A stretch of 51,333 nucleotides of DNA. It comes from an uncultured Dorea sp. (GTDB lineage: Bacteria; Bacillota; Clostridia; Lachnospirales; Lachnospiraceae). Position 1 is the first letter of the stretch. The number at the start of each line of letters is the position of its first letter. The DNA lies in the NCBI GenBank assembly GCA_910579925.1, contig CAJTVY010000022.1:1-51333 (forward strand). Direction: 5' to 3'. A program made the translations under genes and the position numbers. Under the pieces are notes generated by a model, which had not been told where the DNA came from, did no database searches, and worked only from the letters and a program-made list of their open reading frames with translations. This document shows positions 36,623-45,430 of the stretch, one piece after another.

Positions 36623-37984
36623 CTATGATTTTTCGAACAAATCGTCCCTGGTAATATTATTCAGCCATTTCATGCTGCGGTAATGTTTCAGCACCCAGGG
36701 CCATTTAACAAATTCGTCGGTACATAACAGGAAATATACCCATAACACCGGAAGCTTCAGAACGAATGCCGACACAAACCCCAGCGGCACCGCATAACAC
36801 CACATGTCGATCGTATCACAGATAAACCCGAACCGGCTATCGCCGCCCGCCCGGAAAATCCCGGCAATCAGCGTCGTATTCACGGCCGCTCCCATGACAT
36901 AGTAGGTATTAATCAGCATCATATATTTCAGATAGTGCATAGCCTGGTCTGTAAGCGAAGCATACCTTAGCACAACAGGCATGGCGGCAAGAACTATCAG
37001 TCCGCCGATAGCGCCGGTAATAACCGTAAGCTTCATTACCTTCTTCGCCCCATCCTTAGCTTCCTCAAGCTTATTCATGCCAATGATATTCCCCAGGAGG
37101 ATCCCCCCTGCGCTCGCCGTACCAAAGCATAGGATTGTCCCGAAATTGCGCACTACGATGACGAATGAATTTGCAGCCACCGCATCGGATCCAAGATGTC
37201 CGATAATCACAGAATACATCGAGAATGCAACGCTCCAGACAATGTCATTTCCAAGCGCCGGAAGAGAAAGCCTGACAAAATCAGAGAACAGGCTCTTGTT
37301 TCTCATGAACAGATACCGGAAATCAAGCTTGATATCCTTACTTAAAAAGGACACCACAAAGCAGGCGCAAAGTTCGATCAGTCTGGACATGGACGTTGCA
37401 AGCGCCACACCCATGGCTCCAAGCCTTGGCGCGCCGAACAGCCCGAAGATGAAGACCGCATTTAAAAATATATTTAACGAGAATGCAAGTACGTTCATGG
37501 CCGTGCTGACGACCACTCTTCCAACACTGCGAAGGATCGCCAGATACACCTCCGTAATGCCCCAGCACAGATAACTGACGCTCATGAACCTTAAGTATAA
37601 CGCCCCTATCTGGATCAGTTCCTTGTCATTGGTAAAGATCTGCATCATAGGTCCTGGTATGAACAGTGCAAGGCAGGCAAAGAGAAGAGCAATCAACATT
37701 GAAAAACGAAGGGCAATCCCTTCGATTAACTGAATCGCTTTCAAATCTCCTTTTCCATAATACTGGGCGCTCAACATCGTAGCCCCGGTTCCCAGGCCGT
37801 AGAATACCATGAACAGAATATTGGCATACTGGGCGGCAAGGGACACCGCCGATATAGAAGACTGCCCGACATAGTTCAACATTACCACATCGGCCGAACT
37901 GACGGCCGCACTCAGAAGGTTCTGGATTACGATCGGCAGTACTAATTTGAATATTTGTCTGTAAAATGAATTGTTATCCGTCAT
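36623..37984 (-). CDS. MATE family efflux transporter
   Basis: This 453-aa integral membrane protein has about twelve hydrophobic segments in two similar halves: KLVLPIVIQNLLSAAVSSADVVMLNYVG opens the first and LSLPALGNDIVWSVAFSMYSVIIGHLG the second. This duplication and the conserved loop after helix 1 are typical of MATE exporters, which use sodium or proton gradients to expel drugs or metabolites. The substrate is not predictable. The gene starts 25 nt after the fRMsr-MazG fusion stop and is likely cotranscribed. The nearest GAAAGGA is about 19 nt before the ATG, so the site is weak and coupling may matter. Confidence 0.93.
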   Translation of the reverse strand: MTDNNSFYRQIFKLVLPIVIQNLLSAAVSSADVVMLNYVGQSSISAVSLAAQYANILFMVFYGLGTGATMLSAQYYGKGDLKAIQLIEGIALRFSMLIALLFACLALFIPGPMMQIFTNDKELIQIGALYLRFMSVSYLCWGITEVYLAILRSVGRVVVSTAMNVLAFSLNIFLNAVFIFGLFGAPRLGAMGVALATSMSRLIELCACFVVSFLSKDIKLDFRYLFMRNKSLFSDFVRLSLPALGNDIVWSVAFSMYSVIIGHLGSDAVAANSFVIVVRNFGTILCFGTASAGGILLGNIIGMNKLEEAKDGAKKVMKLTVITGAIGGLIVLAAMPVVLRYASLTDQAMHYLKYMMLINTYYVMGAAVNTTLIAGIFRAGGDSRFGFICDTIDMWCYAVPLGFVSAFVLKLPVLWVYFLLCTDEFVKWPWVLKHYRSMKWLNNITRDDLFEKS

Positions 37985-38009
37985 ATCTGTTACTTGTCTA
38001 TCGTCCTTT

Positions 38010-38864
38010 CTATAAATCTGTTACTTTGTCTACGGGGTATTTCTTCTCTGTTATATCCATCTTTGAATGAACAATCTCCACAAGATCCACATTCAGAATC
38101 TGCGTCATCTGGATACTATAATTCAGAACATCCGCCAGTTCTTCCAGGACGTGCTCTCTATTATAATTCACATCGTCCCACTGAAAACATTCCAGAAGTT
38201 CAGCGGCTTCTATGGATATAGATTTTGCCAGATTAGAAGGCGTGCGGGACTGATCCTGATCCCAGTTCCTGTCACTGATGAATTTCTTTATCCTGTCATT
38301 CAATCGTTCCAACCGGTCCTTTTTGCCGCCTGTTACCTCAATTTCTGTCCCGGCTTTGGTATCTTCACACCCATTGCCGCCATTGATCAGCTTCTCTAAC
38401 GCCTGCGTAAGTTCTGATAATCCCTTCCTGTCCTCTTCGTCAAATCTTCCGATTACCGGACTGTCAATGTCCAGGACTCCTATAAGACGGCCTCTTTTAT
38501 GTATCGGAATCACAATCTCCGACTGCGAAGCGCTGTCACAGGCAATATGGCCCGGAAATTCATGGACATTTTCTACCAGCACAATCTCATCTCTTGCCGC
38601 TGCCGTGCCGCAGACACCGCACCCGATACCGATCTTAACACAGGCTGGTCTGCCTTGAAACGGCCCCAGAATCAGCTGGCCGTCCTTCATGAGATAGAAT
38701 CCGACCCAGTTGATATCCGGCAATGCCTGGTTTAAGAGTGCAGATATGTTTGCAAGGCTGGCGGTCAGATCCGTGACGCCGTCTGTCACCCCTTGCAGCT
38801 TTGTCCGAAGCAGACGGTAGAGGGACTTCTTGTCTGCGGGACAGGTTATGGATGATGTATTCAT
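38010..38864 (-). CDS. Fusion of free methionine-R-sulfoxide reductase (GAF) and MazG-like NTP pyrophosphohydrolase
   Basis: In this 284-aa fusion, residues about 15-160 are a GAF-type fRMsr domain (YebR-like) with all three family cysteines: C75 in GRPAC, C85 in CGVCGTA and C109 in GHIACD. They reduce free methionine-R-sulfoxide. After a short linker, residues about 185-284 are a MazG-like all-alpha pyrophosphohydrolase with metal-binding EAAELLE and EELADVL, which hydrolyses non-canonical NTPs. The two activities, normally separate genes, together suggest oxidative damage control (inference). The ATG at 38864 follows AGGAGG by eight bases; an earlier in-frame ATG at 38930 overlaps the glycosyltransferase gene. 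Confidence 0.88.
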   Translation of the reverse strand: MNTSSITCPADKKSLYRLLRTKLQGVTDGVTDLTASLANISALLNQALPDINWVGFYLMKDGQLILGPFQGRPACVKIGIGCGVCGTAAARDEIVLVENVHEFPGHIACDSASQSEIVIPIHKRGRLIGVLDIDSPVIGRFDEEDRKGLSELTQALEKLINGGNGCEDTKAGTEIEVTGGKKDRLERLNDRIKKFISDRNWDQDQSRTPSNLAKSISIEAAELLECFQWDDVNYNREHVLEELADVLNYSIQMTQILNVDLVEIVHSKMDITEKKYPVDKVTDL

Positions 38865-38916
38865 GATTGCTTCCTCCTTCGTTTCTGTGGTCAATTTATG
38901 GCTAGCAGGGCTTTTC

Positions 38917-39624
38917 TCACAACATCCCATCCATCTGGGCCTGCGTAATCACATCGTTCCTCACCATGCTCCGAAGCACCTGTCTTACTCTCATCGAAAC
39001 CAGCGTGTCATCCGTCCCCGGCGCATACACAGAAGGCGCATTCGGCACTCCAGCCAGCACCGCCGCCTCATAATCCGTCAGTTCTGCCGGCAATTTCTCA
39101 AAATACCCCGTAGCAGCAGCATAGATCCCTTCATACCCGCTTCCAAAACAAGCCATATTCACATATAATTCAAAAATCTCTTCCTTGCTATACTCCTTCT
39201 CAATCTCCATCACTGCAAACACTTCCGCCGCCTTACGCTCAATACTCTTCTCATGTGTAAAAAGCAGATTCTTGGCAAGCTGCTGCGTAATGGTACTTCC
39301 TCCTTCTTTAAAAGACATCGTCTTTATGTCTGCAAAGACGGCGCGGCACAGCGCAATCGGATCAATCCCCCCATGATCCCAGAATCTCCGGTCCTCCACA
39401 GAAATCACCGCTTCAATATAGAACTCTGTCAGTTCAGAGTACGTTGTAAAATGCTCTTCTGACCGGATATTCCCAATCCTGTCCGCAATGGACAACTGAG
39501 AAACGGCCTCCCGATACATCTGATATCCTCTGCTCCCATAGTAAACGCCAGCCGACGCCGCAACCAGCAGCATAAGAATCAGCAGCGCACAGATTGTTCT
39601 TCTGACCGGATGTCTTTTCTTCAT
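38917..39624 (-). CDS. Monofunctional peptidoglycan glycosyltransferase (GT51)
   Basis: This 235-aa protein has a basic N-terminus and one signal-anchor helix (ICALLILMLLVAASAGVYYGS), then a GT51 domain with VEDRRFWDHGGID (catalytic Glu), EGGSTITQQLAKNLLF and LYVNMACFGSGYEGI. It has no transpeptidase domain, so it polymerises lipid II glycan strands on the outer face of the membrane without cross-linking. It is somewhat shorter than class A PBP modules but matches MtgA-like proteins. AAAGGAG precedes the ATG. It leads a likely operon with the fRMsr-MazG fusion (52-nt gap) and the MATE exporter. Confidence 0.93.
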   Translation of the reverse strand: MKKRHPVRRTICALLILMLLVAASAGVYYGSRGYQMYREAVSQLSIADRIGNIRSEEHFTTYSELTEFYIEAVISVEDRRFWDHGGIDPIALCRAVFADIKTMSFKEGGSTITQQLAKNLLFTHEKSIERKAAEVFAVMEIEKEYSKEEIFELYVNMACFGSGYEGIYAAATGYFEKLPAELTDYEAAVLAGVPNAPSVYAPGTDDTLVSMRVRQVLRSMVRNDVITQAQMDGML

Positions 39625-39737
39625 GGTTTCGTCAGCTCCTTTCTACTCAGAGAGTCTATTGCTTATCCTTTATTATAACCATCGACCAGATTCAGCGCTT
39701 TCTCAAGACCTGCCGCATAATTTCATAAAATTATTTA

Positions 39738-40424
39738 TCACATCCCCGTCTGCCTCTCATCTTCTACTATTTTCCCATCGGATATACAGATGATACGTTC
39801 AGCCTGAAGCGCAATATTCTCATCATGGGTCACCACAATCAGTGTCTGCCGGTATCTCTCATGGCTCTCTTTCAGCAGCCGGATAATCTCATGCCCGTTT
39901 TGACTGTCAAGGCTCCCTGTCGGTTCATCGGCAAGCACGATCTGAGGAGCATTCATCAACGCCCGCCCGATGGCAACCCTCTGCTGCTGTCCGCCCGACA
40001 ACTGGTCTGGCATATGATTCCTCCTGTCCCTAAGCCCAAGAAGGCCAAGCAGCTCCTCAAGCCGCTCCTGATTCACTTTGCGCCGGTCCATCAGTATGGG
40101 AAGAGTAATATTCTCCGCCACGTTCAGCGAAGGAATCAGATTATGAAACTGATAGATCATCCCCACCTGCCGCCTGCGGAAAATGGCGAGGGACTCATTG
40201 CTCCCGGCATAGACATCCTGTCCGTTCAGATAAATCCGGCCGCTTGTGGGGGCATCCACGCCGGCAAGCGCATGAAGCAGCGTAGATTTACCAGAGCCGG
40301 AAGAACCGACAATCGCCGTAAATTCTCCCTTTCCTATGGTAAGAGATACATGATCCAATGCAACAATCCGACTGTCATTCTGTCCATAGATTTTACATAG
40401 GTTGTCAATCTTCAAAAACTCCAT
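39738..40424 (-). CDS. ABC transporter ATPase (BceA/LolD/MacB type) without a permease partner
   Basis: This 228-aa ATPase has Walker A GSSGSGKS, signature LSGGQQQR and Walker B IVLADEPTGSLD, which are hallmarks of the MacB/BceA branch. The ATG at 40424 follows AAGGGAG. It lies 38 nt downstream of a BceS-like histidine kinase, where BceAB-type operons normally continue with a large permease. Here the next gene is the unrelated glycosyltransferase 113 nt away, so the permease is absent from the window. It may serve a permease elsewhere or be a decayed module. Confidence 0.9.
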   Translation of the reverse strand: MEFLKIDNLCKIYGQNDSRIVALDHVSLTIGKGEFTAIVGSSGSGKSTLLHALAGVDAPTSGRIYLNGQDVYAGSNESLAIFRRRQVGMIYQFHNLIPSLNVAENITLPILMDRRKVNQERLEELLGLLGLRDRRNHMPDQLSGGQQQRVAIGRALMNAPQIVLADEPTGSLDSQNGHEIIRLLKESHERYRQTLIVVTHDENIALQAERIICISDGKIVEDERQTGM

Positions 40425-40462
40425 GCTATTCTCCCTTTCATGTGCATGAAAAACCATCCTGT

Positions 40463-41452
40463 TTATCTGGGGAAACGTATGATAAACTCCGCTCCGCCCT
40501 CAGAATGGTTTCGTGCGCTGATCGTCCCGCCCTGTCTGACAAGAATGGTCCGACACAGCGCCAGCCCGATTCCGTAACCTGCCGTCACCGAATTCTTTCC
40601 CCGATAATACCTCTCAAACAGATTGCGCAGATCCTCTTTCGCAAATCCCCTCCCGTTATCCCGGATTACAATCTCCGTATAAAGCAAGGTTTCCGAACAG
40701 ATAACCCTGATCCGTCCCTGATCACCCACGTTCTCCATACAGTTCTTAAGAATATTCTGAATTGCCTCGGCAATCCATTCTATATCGCCGCAGATCTTAA
40801 GCCCCTCCGGCACATCTGTAAGCAGCGTTATCTCATGCAGTTCCATGGTAATCAAAAGAGGCCGGGACGCAGCCCGAATCAGTTCTGCCACTTCCACCGG
40901 TTCCTGCCTGAAAACCACAATGCCTGCATCCAGACGAGACAATTTGAGCAGAGACGTAATCAGCCAGTCCATCCGCAAGAGAAGTTCCTCCATCTCCCAC
41001 AATAACTCTTTACGGTCGTCTGACTGGGGATTCTCTTCAAGCAGTGACAGAATCAGATTGACGGATGTCAGAGGAGTTCGAAGCTGATGGGCAATATCCG
41101 CCAGAGATTCGGAAAGATTCTTCTTCTCCTTCTTCAGCATCGTATTCTGTTCCCGGATACGCAGCGTCATTTTGGTAATCTCACTTTGCAGGATAGATAA
41201 TTCTCCCTCTTCCTCCTCACCGATAAACAGATGGTCATCGTTGTGGAGCACAAGGTCAATCTGATCCGAGATACGGGCGATACGGTCATAACGAATTTTC
41301 GTAAATGCATAGAACGTAATTCCCAATGCCAGCGAAGACAGAAGCGCAAGAATTCCCGCATCCATACCGATCGAAAATCCTGCAATCTGTGTAACGGCGC
41401 CAATCACCAGGAAAACAGCCCCATACCGACGGAATTCCTTATTTCTAAGCAT
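40463..41452 (-). CDS. Sensor histidine kinase, BceS/intramembrane-sensing type
   Basis: This 329-aa kinase has two N-terminal membrane helices (YGAVFLVIGAVTQIAGFSIG and ILALLSSLALGITFYAF) joined by a very short loop, the pattern of intramembrane-sensing kinases of cell-envelope stress. The phospho-acceptor is H122 in ADIAHQLRTPL, followed by HATPase boxes with N, G1 (DNGRGF) and G2 (GYGIGLALC). The ATG at 41452 is chosen because it overlaps the regulator stop by 8 bp and gives MLRNKEFRR, an opening I associate with this group. A start at 41524 would overlap by 80 bp. Confidence 0.88.
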   Translation of the reverse strand: MLRNKEFRRYGAVFLVIGAVTQIAGFSIGMDAGILALLSSLALGITFYAFTKIRYDRIARISDQIDLVLHNDDHLFIGEEEEGELSILQSEITKMTLRIREQNTMLKKEKKNLSESLADIAHQLRTPLTSVNLILSLLEENPQSDDRKELLWEMEELLLRMDWLITSLLKLSRLDAGIVVFRQEPVEVAELIRAASRPLLITMELHEITLLTDVPEGLKICGDIEWIAEAIQNILKNCMENVGDQGRIRVICSETLLYTEIVIRDNGRGFAKEDLRNLFERYYRGKNSVTAGYGIGLALCRTILVRQGGTISARNHSEGGAEFIIRFPR

Positions 41453-42125
41453 GCTCTGCACCCAGCCGGTAACCGGTTCCCCGAACCGTGAGAATAATCT
41501 CAGGATTCGCCGGATCGTCTTCAATCTTCTCCCGCAGACGCTTGATGTAGACCGTCAGCGTATTATTGGTAACAAATTCCCCCGCCGCATCCCACAACTC
41601 ATTGAGCAGCCTGTCTCTGGTGATAACATTAGACGGGTTGCTGATAAAAACCAGAAGCAGCCGGTATTCCAACGCAGAAAGAAACACTTCCTTTCCATCT
41701 TTTCTGACAATACCGCCTGCGGTGTCTACATAAAGTCCGCAGAGCTCAAACGCTGCAGACGACTGGCCGGATTTGCGCAGGGCAGCCTTGATCCTTGCAA
41801 TCAGTTCCCGAGGCCGGAAGGGTTTTGTGACATAATCGTCCGCCCCCATGTTCAGCCCTGTGACCACACTGGCCTCGTCGCCTGTAGCCGTCAGAAAGAT
41901 GACCGGAATCTTCTGCGTCTCCTTGATCTCTGTACAGACGGTGAATCCGTTTCCGTCAGGCAGAGAGATATCAATCAGAGCCAGGTCAAACCGCTTCCCG
42001 TCAAGCAGAGTAAACGCCTCCGCCTGTGTGGAAGCAAGGGTAACCGCAAATCCCTCTGTACGAAGCAGACGGGTAAGATTTTTAGCGATTGCAGTATCGT
42101 CTTCGACCAGAAATATCTGTTTCAT
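41445..42125 (-). CDS. OmpR-family response regulator (BceR-like)
   Basis: This 226-aa regulator has a receiver domain (acidic VEDD at 7-10, phospho-acceptor D52 in LALIDISLPDG, switch T in FLTATGD, conserved K in VTKPFRPRE) and a C-terminal winged helix with YIKRLREKIEDDP and VRGTGYRLG. It is cotranscribed with the overlapping kinase and the lone ABC ATPase, so it probably controls that operon or a related exporter. The site AAGGAGGTCAG precedes the ATG. Confidence 0.93.
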   Translation of the reverse strand: MKQIFLVEDDTAIAKNLTRLLRTEGFAVTLASTQAEAFTLLDGKRFDLALIDISLPDGNGFTVCTEIKETQKIPVIFLTATGDEASVVTGLNMGADDYVTKPFRPRELIARIKAALRKSGQSSAAFELCGLYVDTAGGIVRKDGKEVFLSALEYRLLLVFISNPSNVITRDRLLNELWDAAGEFVTNNTLTVYIKRLREKIEDDPANPEIILTVRGTGYRLGAEHA

Positions 42126-42214
42126 TTATATCTGACCTCCTTATCTGCCATTTATTATATTTCCTCTGACAGAAATATACAACCTGATTTTTATATGACC
42201 AGCGTACAGACAGC

Positions 42215-42243
42215 TTGATTTTTCTCCCTCTCCATGCTATACT
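42215..42243 (+). promoter_or_regulatory. SigA-type promoter of queT
   Basis: -35 TTGATT (42215-42220), exactly 17 bp, then -10 TATACT (42238-42243). The start should be near 42250, giving a 160-nt structured leader. Confidence 0.75.
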
Positions 42244-42255
42244 ACTATTCGTTGT

Positions 42256-42328
42256 CAAGCCCACGAAAACCAAGGTCTTACAGGGCTTGCCGCCGATTCC
42301 CGGCGTTATGGGATGACAGCAAAGACCT
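42256..42328 (+). ncRNA. Candidate pseudoknot element in the queT leader, class unknown
   Basis: CAAGCCC (42256-42262) pairs with GGGCTTG (42283-42289). Within that loop AGGTCTT (42273-42279) can pair with AAGACCT (42322-42328), giving a pseudoknot. CGCCG (42291-42295) and CGGCG (42301-42305) form a middle hairpin. All are read by eye. I could not match it to a known riboswitch class. Confidence 0.45.
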
Positions 42329-42359
42329 CCGCCGGATATCTTTGTTGTCCGCTTAGGCG

Positions 42360-42402
42360 CGTGTGTTCGAGACCTTCCACACGTAAAACAAAACTAAAGG
42401 AG
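42360..42402 (+). ncRNA. preQ1-I riboswitch in front of queT
   Basis: CGTGTG (42360-42365) and CACACG (42378-42383) form a stem around TTCGAGACCTTC, followed by an A-rich tail (GTAAAACAAAACTAA) that runs into the AAGGAG site at 42397-42402. This is the compact preQ1-I layout, where ligand binding closes the pseudoknot and hides the ribosome binding site. Placement directly before queT supports the call. Confidence 0.85.
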
Positions 42403-42409
42403 AAAAAAC

Positions 42410-42904
42410 ATGAAAAAACAAAACACAGCTTTCTTAAGCCAGGCAGCCATGATCGCTGCCGTCTACGTGGTGCTCACCTATGTATTCGCACCATTTTCTT
42501 TCGGAGAGATCCAGGTAAGGATTTCCGAGGCGCTTACTATTCTCCCCTTATTCACTCCCGCCGCAGTTCCCGGCCTGTTCATCGGTTGTCTGATCGGCAA
42601 CATCTTAGGCGGAGCCATTCTTCCAGACATTGTCTTTGGAAGCATTGCGACCTTAATCGGCGCATTCGGCACCTGGCAGCTTCGCAGCAGCCTTCCAATA
42701 CTGGCGCCTTTGCCCCCAATCCTGGCAAACACCGTAATCGTCCCCCTGGTGCTCCATTTTGGCTATGGCGTCGCACTTCCGGTTCCATTCTTAATGCTCA
42801 CCGTAGGTATCGGCGAAATCTTATCCTGCGGCGTACTTGGAATCATACTATATACCGTTCTTAGAAAATACAAGAATATCATCTTCGTTCCATTCAGAAG
42901 CTAA
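42410..42904 (+). CDS. queT: QueT, queuosine precursor (preQ1) ECF transporter S component
   Basis: This 164-aa membrane protein has five or six hydrophobic segments. The QueT sequence FSFGEIQVRISEALTILPLF and the Gly-rich segment PGLFIGCLIGNILGG are visible. It is the substrate-binding S subunit of an energy-coupling-factor importer of preQ1 or queuine; the shared ATPase/T module is not in the window. Its expression should fall when preQ1 is plentiful, through the preQ1-I element that overlaps its ribosome binding site. It is monocistronic, with a promoter 165 nt upstream and a terminator just after. Confidence 0.93.
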   Translation: MKKQNTAFLSQAAMIAAVYVVLTYVFAPFSFGEIQVRISEALTILPLFTPAAVPGLFIGCLIGNILGGAILPDIVFGSIATLIGAFGTWQLRSSLPILAPLPPILANTVIVPLVLHFGYGVALPVPFLMLTVGIGEILSCGVLGIILYTVLRKYKNIIFVPFRS

Positions 42905-42911
42905 AAACATA

Positions 42912-42961
42912 AAAAGACCGCTGCATCAAAGGAAATATTTTCCTTCATGCAGCGGTCTTTT
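42912..42961. terminator. Bidirectional intrinsic terminator after queT
   Basis: AAAAGACCGCTGCAT and ATGCAGCGGTCTTTT make a 15-bp perfect stem, with a second GGAAA/TTTCC pairing inside. It lies between queT and the oppositely transcribed 813-aa gene. Confidence 0.9.
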
Positions 42962-42973
42962 AAAAAGTATTTC

Positions 42974-45415
42974 TCACCCGATATAAGTGTTTCCGCTTCC
43001 CGCTGTCATCCGGTCCATCTCTTCAATGGGCACAGACAACCGATTCTTACTGTCCGCCTCAATATAGATGATACTTCCTTCTGTATATCCTGTCAGAATA
43101 ACCGCCCGCTGTGCATCCAGCATACCGATCACCGGAACATCTTTATCCAGCAGATACAGAAGCATTTCCGCAGTACATCCCGATAAGTCAAGAACCCTTC
43201 CTTCGTTCAGTTCCTTTAAGATCTCCACTGGCGCCTGCCTCTGTCCAAGCCGGTCCGCAATATTCTGTATCACGTCGTCTTTTCCCTGAATAAAATGCTG
43301 TCTGCTCCGGTTTCCCTGTTCCCAGATATACGACTGGTCAGAATCCACCACGCATCCGCTATACCGGGAAGCTTCCTGGATCGCCTCGCCTGCCCGGTCA
43401 TAGATTCCCTGTAGTTTTCCATATCCGTATACAAAATATTTTCCCGCATAACTGATATCGTCGAAATTAATCGCTCCTGTATCCTCGGTCAGTATCTGCT
43501 TCGGCTTCAGAACCTTCGGATCCCTGTCAGAAATACCGTCGTTATAGACCAGCCTCACCTGCCTCTCCTTAAGTTCCGTGGTATAAGTTTTCAGATAAAT
43601 ATTGCTTACCTCTTTCTCACCGTTATTCGTAATATAATCAGCAGTGGTACTCGTATAGGTCTCTCCCTCTTTCGTCGCCCTGTTTAACGTAATCATATTG
43701 ACGTCAAACACGGTATCCAGCACATAGATCCCATCCACCTGGTAGGTCTTTACAGTCTTCCCTTTCCCGTTCTGAATCTCTACTTTGTACATCGGAGCAG
43801 TCACCTCACCGGATACTGTTCTTCCCGTGTCCGCCGTCTTTGCCACTCCATATACAAAATCATTTTTCACAAATCCAAGAGGTCTGATACACTCATCCCC
43901 TCCACACTCTACCTTGCGTTCCTTACCGGTTTCCAGATTCTTAACAGTTACCCTGGTTGCCGCATTCAGTTCTTCCCCCTCCTGCCAGGCAACCTGACGG
44001 CCGTCCTGTGATACCACATACTGATCGTCGCCAAGGCCAGAGGCCAGAGTCTGACTTTCTCCTTTTTCCAGGTCAAATTCATATAACGTGCCTTTGAGCA
44101 TGACATACAGATTACTCTGCTCCATACTGTAATAGACCATACGGCTCAACTCATTTACCGCAAATCCATAAGATTTATTACTGGAAATAAAGGCTTTCTC
44201 CTCTACAGAGTTCTTCTTCGAACTATACTTATAAATGGCAACCCCTACCTCGCCTTCATGCGCGCCCCGGCTCATATAGCCGCACACCGCAAACATGGTG
44301 CCGCCGTCCTTATCAATCCCAAGCAGCTTGATCTCATGGTGAGGAACCATATTGCGCACGTCTGTATTCTCCACATCTGTAAAGCTGAATACCAGAGAAA
44401 TTTCATCCGTATCCTTGCTGTAATTCCACAATTCATTCGCCACCACAAAAGACACTTCATTTCCATTAGCGCTGACCAGATAAGGTATATCCTGTGGTAC
44501 GATGCCTAACACAATGCCATTTTCACTCAGCATATGCTTCGTTGCGTCGAAGATCTGCTCCATGGTCCTGTTATAATCCAGCAGATACGTGGTCTGGGAT
44601 CCGGCAACATGCCTGACCCGAAAGAATTCCTCCACACGGTACTGGTCCGTCTCATTTTCTTCCCCTTTGCACCGCACCATGTATTCCAGTTCCACGGACA
44701 AAGAATCGCCGTTCATCTCCTTAATGCTCCAGCGTTCCCCTTTCTCGACCATGGGTTCCAGTTCCCCCCAGGATACATGGTTATAATCCGAATGAATTGT
44801 CACGTGCTGAAACGTGGCATTGTCGGCGTTCGCCTGGGGCTCGATAGCCGTTCCGATTCCGGCGCCTTCTACCTTATTCATAGCATTGTCATGAAAACTG
44901 CGAATATAATCCAGGCTTTCCCCCAGACTCACTTCTGACGCATCCGCAATCCGGGTATAGAAATAGACGTTACGATCACCGCCCGTATTCAATACAATCT
45001 CCAGAACCCACTCTGCGCCTTCCGCCACCATACCGTCTAATTGCAGCGTAAAATTCTCACCATTACGGTCAAGCTCTCCTTCTCTGAGCTTCTCTTTCCC
45101 ATCCAGAGAATACACTGTATAGTCTGCTTTCTTGATCTTATTCTCATAGGCCTGAATCGTCCCTTCCACACGGCCCGCATCGACAGGGGTAATCGTATCC
45201 CGCATAGCCGTGATATCCATTGCCCTTATAAAGCCGCTCAGTGTATTCACTACATATCCGTTATAGGAAAATGAGATCTGCGGAAAGGTTGCCGCGCCCA
45301 TGTCTGCAGTCATATTGTCATTTCCTTTATTCGTATAGTAGCTGAACCCGATGACCGCCACGATAAATACCAGAACAAGAATCGCCCCGTCTCTTAGTTT
45401 CTTCATCCAAATCAT
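42974..45415 (-). CDS. Membrane-anchored extracytoplasmic protein with a degenerate C39-like C-terminus
   Basis: This 813-aa protein has an N-terminal anchor helix (AILVLVFIVAVIGFSYYT, 11-28) and a long extracytoplasmic part rich in beta strands. The region about 320-620 alternates short hydrophobic strands with turns such as SQDGRQVAWQEG, like a beta-propeller. The last 90 residues (LDLSGCTAEMLLYLLDKDVPVIGMLD, AVILTGYTEGSIIYIEAD) look like a peptidase C39-like fold, but the position where the catalytic His is expected reads AVILTGY. It is therefore probably non-enzymatic. The gene begins 15 nt after the methyltransferase stop, with AGGGGAG six bases before the ATG. The function is unknown. 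Confidence 0.8.
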   Translation of the reverse strand: MIWMKKLRDGAILVLVFIVAVIGFSYYTNKGNDNMTADMGAATFPQISFSYNGYVVNTLSGFIRAMDITAMRDTITPVDAGRVEGTIQAYENKIKKADYTVYSLDGKEKLREGELDRNGENFTLQLDGMVAEGAEWVLEIVLNTGGDRNVYFYTRIADASEVSLGESLDYIRSFHDNAMNKVEGAGIGTAIEPQANADNATFQHVTIHSDYNHVSWGELEPMVEKGERWSIKEMNGDSLSVELEYMVRCKGEENETDQYRVEEFFRVRHVAGSQTTYLLDYNRTMEQIFDATKHMLSENGIVLGIVPQDIPYLVSANGNEVSFVVANELWNYSKDTDEISLVFSFTDVENTDVRNMVPHHEIKLLGIDKDGGTMFAVCGYMSRGAHEGEVGVAIYKYSSKKNSVEEKAFISSNKSYGFAVNELSRMVYYSMEQSNLYVMLKGTLYEFDLEKGESQTLASGLGDDQYVVSQDGRQVAWQEGEELNAATRVTVKNLETGKERKVECGGDECIRPLGFVKNDFVYGVAKTADTGRTVSGEVTAPMYKVEIQNGKGKTVKTYQVDGIYVLDTVFDVNMITLNRATKEGETYTSTTADYITNNGEKEVSNIYLKTYTTELKERQVRLVYNDGISDRDPKVLKPKQILTEDTGAINFDDISYAGKYFVYGYGKLQGIYDRAGEAIQEASRYSGCVVDSDQSYIWEQGNRSRQHFIQGKDDVIQNIADRLGQRQAPVEILKELNEGRVLDLSGCTAEMLLYLLDKDVPVIGMLDAQRAVILTGYTEGSIIYIEADSKNRLSVPIEEMDRMTAGSGNTYIG

Positions 45416-45430
45416 CTATGACTCCCCTTC

